From: CAKQOE01 sp963627215
GTDB taxonomy: Bacteria > Bacillota > Clostridia > Peptostreptococcales > Anaerovoracaceae
Direction of reading: 5' to 3'
DNA: 8,211 nt
Assembly: GCA_963627215.1 (NCBI GenBank)
Contig: CAVGAH010000094.1
Span: 1-8,211 of the forward strand
The translations under genes were made by a program, and so were the position numbers. Shown here one piece after another: positions 5,150 to 8,211 of this stretch. The notes beneath the pieces are model-generated. The model was given only the letters and a program-made list of their open reading frames with translations, was not told the origin of the DNA and ran no database searches. Each line of letters begins with the position of its first letter. Within the stretch, counting starts at the first letter, position 1.

Positions 5150-6559
5150 ATGAAGGAGCGAACGAAGAAATACACAGAGCTGCCGCCGGACACGCAGCCG
5201 AAGTTTTTAGGAATATTTATAAGGGAGAAGACATTTTATAAAACGTTTTTCCCGCTGCTTTTGGTAATAACGCTTCAGCAGCTTGCGGCTCTTATGGTAA
5301 ATATGGTAGATAATATCATGCTTGGAACTTATTCGGAGCTGGCGCTGTCGGGCGCGACGCTCGTAAACCAGATACAGTTCGTGCTGCAGCAGGTGGCTGC
5401 TGGCATAGGAATGGGTATCGTAGTACTTGCGTCGCAGTACTGGGGCAAGCAGAACGTCACGGCCATAAAAAAGATAATTTCCATAGGAGTCAAATTCGGG
5501 TTTCTGACGGGGATAATATTCTTCACGCTGGCGCTGCTGATACCGCATCAGATGCTTTCGATATTTACGAACGACGAAACGGTAATAGCCGAGGGCATGA
5601 GATATTTGAAGGTGATATGCTGGACATATATACTTTTCTCAGTGTCGAACTCGCTGATGTACTCGCTGCAGAGCGTTGAAACTGCAATGATCGGAACTGT
5701 AATGTCAATAAGCACGATCTGTATAAACATGTGTCTGAACTACTGCCTGATATACGGTCATTTCGGCGCGCCGGAGCTGGGAATAGTCGGTGCGGCTGTC
5801 GCTACGCTTGTGAGCAGAGCTGTCGAGCTTGTAATAATACTCCTTTATGTGGTATTTATTGACAGAAAGCTCAGGATGAGGCTGAGAGAAATAATACATT
5901 TTGATTTTACATATTTGAAGGATTACATACGCGTTTCATCGCCTGTAATAGTAAGCGGGCTGCTGTGGGGCGTTGCGCAGGCGGCTCAGACGGCTGTGCT
6001 CGGTCATATAAGCGCAAATGTAATAGCTGCAAACAGCATAGCCGTAACATTCGGGCAGATATTTGCAGTGTTTGGAATGTCGTGCGCCAATACGTCGTCC
6101 GTAATGACAGGAAAGACGATAGGCGAAGGCAGGCTGGATGTAATACGCGCGTACGCAAAGACGCTGCAGGGCATCTTCATATGCTTCGGAATAGTATTCG
6201 GAAGCCTGCTTTTCATAAGTAGATACGCGATAGTTGACATATACAACATTTCTGAAGAAACGCGCCGGCTTACGCTGAGCTTCCTACTTGTATTGAGCAT
6301 AACGACAGTAGGCTCGTGCTACCAGTACCCTATATCGGGCGGTATAATCTCAGGCGGCGGCATGACAGAGTACACGGCGATAGTGGACAATCTTTTCATG
6401 TGGCTCTTCGTAATACCGTTCTCAGTCCTGAGCGCATTCGTCTTCAACTTCCCGCCGGTCATTACTTTTATGTTCCTCAAGGCCGACCAGATACTTAAAT
6501 GCATCCCGAACTCAATAGTCTGCAACCGTTTCAGATGGGTAAAGCAGCTTACGCGGTAA
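5150..6559 (+). CDS. MATE-family multidrug/toxin efflux transporter
   Basis: This integral membrane antiporter has 469 residues from ATG 5150 and is of the MATE family, whose members export cationic or other small compounds in exchange for H+ or Na+. Hydrophobic segments are spread along the whole length in the 12-helix, two-half arrangement. A first helix (about 33-57) contains TLQQLAALMVNMVDNIMLG, the family's opening motif. ASQYWGK (94-100) ends helix 2-3, and TAMIGTVMSISTICINMCLNYCLIYG shows the typical helix 5 pattern. The second half begins near 262 (SSPVIVSGLLWG), with SGGGMTEY at 401-408. The C-terminus ADQILKCIPNSIVCNRFRWVKQLTR-like tail (446-469) matches many clostridial MATE proteins. 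The length is normal for the family and no break is seen. Substrate cannot be told from sequence, and a copper role is not supported despite the neighbour. It has its own promoter and a terminator-like leader. No clear U-tract terminator follows it; only the AT-rich palindrome at 6613-6652 does. Confidence 0.93.
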   Translation: MKERTKKYTELPPDTQPKFLGIFIREKTFYKTFFPLLLVITLQQLAALMVNMVDNIMLGTYSELALSGATLVNQIQFVLQQVAAGIGMGIVVLASQYWGKQNVTAIKKIISIGVKFGFLTGIIFFTLALLIPHQMLSIFTNDETVIAEGMRYLKVICWTYILFSVSNSLMYSLQSVETAMIGTVMSISTICINMCLNYCLIYGHFGAPELGIVGAAVATLVSRAVELVIILLYVVFIDRKLRMRLREIIHFDFTYLKDYIRVSSPVIVSGLLWGVAQAAQTAVLGHISANVIAANSIAVTFGQIFAVFGMSCANTSSVMTGKTIGEGRLDVIRAYAKTLQGIFICFGIVFGSLLFISRYAIVDIYNISEETRRLTLSFLLVLSITTVGSCYQYPISGGIISGGGMTEYTAIVDNLFMWLFVIPFSVLSAFVFNFPPVITFMFLKADQILKCIPNSIVCNRFRWVKQLTR

Positions 6560-6612
6560 TGCATCCATAAATGAAAAATAAGCGAACAGAATAAATCCAA
6601 AAAGACTCTGAT

Positions 6613-6652
6613 ATATTGAATATTATTGCCTAAATAGGCGATAATATTCAAT
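6613..6652. repeat. Palindromic repeat copy 1, between MATE and ATPase genes
   Basis: TTGAATATTATTGCCTA (6616-6632) and TAGGCGATAATATTCAA (6635-6651) pair over 17 bp, extended by one A-T pair, with a single T-G wobble and only AA between them. No U run follows, so it is not a normal intrinsic terminator. It matches a second palindrome just after the ATPase gene at 28 of 36 positions. Confidence 0.85.
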
Positions 6653-6658
6653 GCAATC

Positions 6659-6687
6659 TTGAAATCAAGTGCAAAATAAAGCATAAT
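6659..6687 (+). promoter_or_regulatory. Likely promoter of the AAA/DUF4143 ATPase gene
   Basis: TTGAAA (6659-6664), a 17-bp spacer, then CATAAT (6682-6687), each one base from consensus. The predicted start near 6694 gives a leader of about 50 bases that carries the third, degenerate repeat copy. AT-rich surroundings raise the chance of a fortuitous match. Confidence 0.5.
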
Positions 6688-6724
6688 ATTGAACAAGAAA
6701 GCCTTATAGGGCATATATTTTCAG
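6686..6724. repeat. Degenerate repeat copy 3, just upstream of the ATPase gene
   Basis: The segment opens with ATATTGAA, the same 8 bases that open copies 1 and 2, then shows GCCT and AGGGC near the middle and TTTTCA near the end. Its 36-base core (6689-6724) matches copy 1 at about 21 positions but has lost most of the pairing. Chance similarity in AT-rich DNA cannot be excluded. Confidence 0.4.
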
Positions 6725-6742
6725 TGAAATGGAGTGTGGCGT

Positions 6743-8032
6743 ATGGAAATTAAACGAGATATTTATCTGCAGCAATTGATTTCATATCGTTTTGACGGAT
6801 TGGTGAAGGTCATTACGGGTATAAGGAGATGCGGCAAATCGTATCTTCTAAAAAATATATACAGAGATTATTTGATTAAGGATGGAGTCATGGATGATCA
6901 AATAATTACGATAGAACTTGACCTTGCAAAGGATATTCAATACCGTGACCCATTGTTGCTTTCTTCGTATGTGAGAGAAATGGTCGAGGGCAGCGATAAG
7001 GAATATTATCTTTTTGTTGATGAGATACAGATGTCAGATGAGGTTGCAAATCCTTATAATCCAAGTGGTAAAAAAATAACATTTTATGATGCTCTTAATG
7101 ATCTGAGAAGCCTTTCAAATCTTGATGTTTACGTAACCGGAAGTAACTCGAAGATGTTGTCGAGCGATATTTTGACTGAATTCAGGGGGCGAAGTGATGA
7201 GATAAGAGTACATCCATTAAGCTTTGCAGAGTACTATTCTGCGGTAGGCGGAGATAAAAATGACGCATTTGATGAGTATGCGTTTTACGGCGGTATGCCG
7301 CTTGTTTTATCGAGACCAAACGATGCGGCTAAGATGAATTACCTGAAGTCGTTATTTTCTGAGGTATACATCAAAGACATAATAGAACGTAAAAAAATAG
7401 AAAGACAGGATATACTTGAGCAGATACTTGATCTTTTATGCTCATCCATCGGTTCATTGACAAATCCGTCTAAAATAGCAAATACTATGAACTCCAAACA
7501 GAGCGGCAGAGTATCGCCAAATACTATACGCACATATATAGGACATCTGGAGGATGCGTTTTTATTTTCGGAAAGTAAGCGTTATGATGTTAAGGGAAAG
7601 TCATATTTTGATTCACCAAATAAATATTACAGCGAGGATATAGGTCTGAGAAATGCTCGTATAGGCTTCAGACAGCAGGAAATGACGCATATAATGGAAA
7701 ATATTATATATAATGAGCTTGTGATAAGGCAATTTTCTGTGGATGTCGGCGTTGTATATGGAAGGAATATTAATGAAAATGGGAATTCGGTGCGTGTGGC
7801 AAGAGAAATTGATTTTGTAGTGAATTCAGGTGGAAAAAGGACTTATATACAGTCTGCGTACGCTATGCCTGATGATAAAAAAGAAGAAATCGAACTTAAG
7901 CCGTTTTTGCTTACAGAGGACTCATTTCCTAAAATTGTGGTACGAAGGGATATCGGAAAGCGCTGGTATAATGAGAAGGGAATTTTGAACATAAATCTGA
8001 TAGACTTTCTTTTGGATAAGGACCTGATTTAG
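6743..8032 (+). CDS. AAA-family ATPase with C-terminal DUF4143 domain
   Basis: The protein has 429 residues from ATG 6743. GGAG at 6731-6734 lies 8 bases upstream; an in-frame GTG at 6734 overlaps that site and is rejected. The N-terminal AAA_14-type domain shows Walker A GIRRCGKS (26-33), Walker B LFVDE (90-94), a sensor-1-like VTGSN (131-135), and RGR-x5-HPLSFAEYY (148-165) followed by GGMPLVL (183-189). The C-terminal DUF4143 part contains NIIYNELVIRQF, then EIDFVV (355-360) and YIQSAYA (368-374), the arrangement that in this family resembles a PD-(D/E)XK nuclease-like fold. No nuclease activity has been shown here. These proteins are common as single genes in anaerobes and archaea, often in multiple copies, and their job is not established. 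Base composition is lower in GC than the neighbours (17 of 60 G+C at 6841-6900 against 28 of 60 at 3241-3300 in copA). Together with the flanking palindromes this suggests acquisition by transfer. No partner gene or toxin-antitoxin mate is seen. Confidence 0.92.
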   Translation: MEIKRDIYLQQLISYRFDGLVKVITGIRRCGKSYLLKNIYRDYLIKDGVMDDQIITIELDLAKDIQYRDPLLLSSYVREMVEGSDKEYYLFVDEIQMSDEVANPYNPSGKKITFYDALNDLRSLSNLDVYVTGSNSKMLSSDILTEFRGRSDEIRVHPLSFAEYYSAVGGDKNDAFDEYAFYGGMPLVLSRPNDAAKMNYLKSLFSEVYIKDIIERKKIERQDILEQILDLLCSSIGSLTNPSKIANTMNSKQSGRVSPNTIRTYIGHLEDAFLFSESKRYDVKGKSYFDSPNKYYSEDIGLRNARIGFRQQEMTHIMENIIYNELVIRQFSVDVGVVYGRNINENGNSVRVAREIDFVVNSGGKRTYIQSAYAMPDDKKEEIELKPFLLTEDSFPKIVVRRDIGKRWYNEKGILNINLIDFLLDKDLI

Positions 8033-8072
8033 ATATTGAAGATTTTTGCCTTTATAGGCTGTGATGTTCAAT
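8033..8072. repeat. Palindromic repeat copy 2, immediately after the ATPase stop codon
   Basis: Arms TTGAAGATTTTTGCCT (8036-8051) and AGGCTGTGATGTTCAA (8056-8071) surround TTAT. Thirteen of 16 positions pair, counting two G-U wobbles. Length (36 bases) and the ends TTGAA, GCCT, AGGC and TTCAA equal those of copy 1, and both copies are flanked by ATA on the left and T on the right. It starts 1 base after the TAG. Confidence 0.75.
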
Positions 8073-8105
8073 AAAGGCAGTTAAAAGAAAATAATTTGTA
8101 AATCA

Positions 8106-8141
8106 AAAAGCAGAGTTCATATTGGATTCTGCTTTTCTTTT
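8106..8141 (+). terminator. Intrinsic terminator of the ATPase gene
   Basis: AAAAGCAGAGTTC (8106-8118) pairs with GGATTCTGCTTTT (8124-8136) over 13 bp with two G-U wobbles around a 5-base loop. It is followed by CTTTT. The A-rich left and T-rich right arms also allow some function on the other strand. Confidence 0.88.
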
Positions 8142-8211
8142 AAAAACGATATTCAAATAATTGTAAAATATGAAATAAAATAGTTGAATGATGCGCAGAA
8201 ATAGTGTATGG

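Noticed and set aside
6326..6344. CsoR-like sequence TACCC...GGGCGGTA inside the MATE gene
   Set aside because: Arm spacing and the right arm differ from the two true operators, and it lies deep in coding sequence away from any promoter.
6319..6714. Minus-strand open frame of 131 codons across the MATE end and the following gap
   Set aside because: It runs antisense to the conserved MATE C-terminus and through the palindrome, without a ribosome site or recognisable motifs.
8142..8211. Possible promoter (TAAAAT at 8176-8181) and ATTCAA/TTGAAT inverted repeat at the window end
   Set aside because: The -35 match is poor, the 6-bp arms are expected by chance in such AT-rich DNA, and no downstream gene is visible.

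Overview
The window looks like a chromosomal segment from a bacterium of the phylum Bacillota, most likely class Clostridia and possibly a gut species. This is inferred from strong AGGAGG-type Shine-Dalgarno sites, U-tract intrinsic terminators, heavy use of ATA and AGA codons, and closest recalled resemblance of the proteins to clostridial families. No rRNA or other marker gene fixes the species. All genes lie on the + strand.

Layout. (1) 1-1375 is the 3' part of glnS (glutaminyl-tRNA synthetase), cut by the window edge and closed by a strong terminator at 1433-1487. (2) 1491-4973 is a self-contained copper-efflux unit: a sigma-A type promoter that abuts the glnS terminator, two near-identical CsoR-type operators, csoR, an unusually GC-rich spacer, copA (Cu(I)-exporting P1B-ATPase) and a terminator. 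The last 68 codons of copA form a second metal-binding domain that carries its own perfect Shine-Dalgarno and ATG. The gene therefore probably also yields a free CopZ-like copper chaperone. (3) 5021-6559 is a MATE-family efflux pump. Its good promoter is followed, before the start codon, by a promoter-proximal terminator hairpin, so a short leader or attenuator is likely. (4) 6613-8072 is an AT-rich stand-alone gene for an AAA/DUF4143 ATPase. It is bracketed by two related 36-bp palindromes, with a third degenerate copy just upstream of the gene. (5) 8106-8141 is a terminator. In the remaining 70 bases (8142-8211) I see no supported feature.

How the parts work together. In the copper unit, CsoR should occupy the two operators when Cu(I) is low and release them when it binds Cu(I) through its Cys-His-Cys site. 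That would switch on csoR itself, CopA to pump Cu(I) out and, if internal initiation is real, CopZ to deliver Cu(I) to the pump. I see no second CsoR site before copA, so csoR and copA are probably one transcript. The MATE pump and the ATPase have their own signals and no evident link to copper.

The points most worth following are the nested copZ start inside copA, the promoter-terminator leader of the MATE gene, the palindromes around the ATPase gene, and the Cys-triplet N-terminal extension of CsoR.
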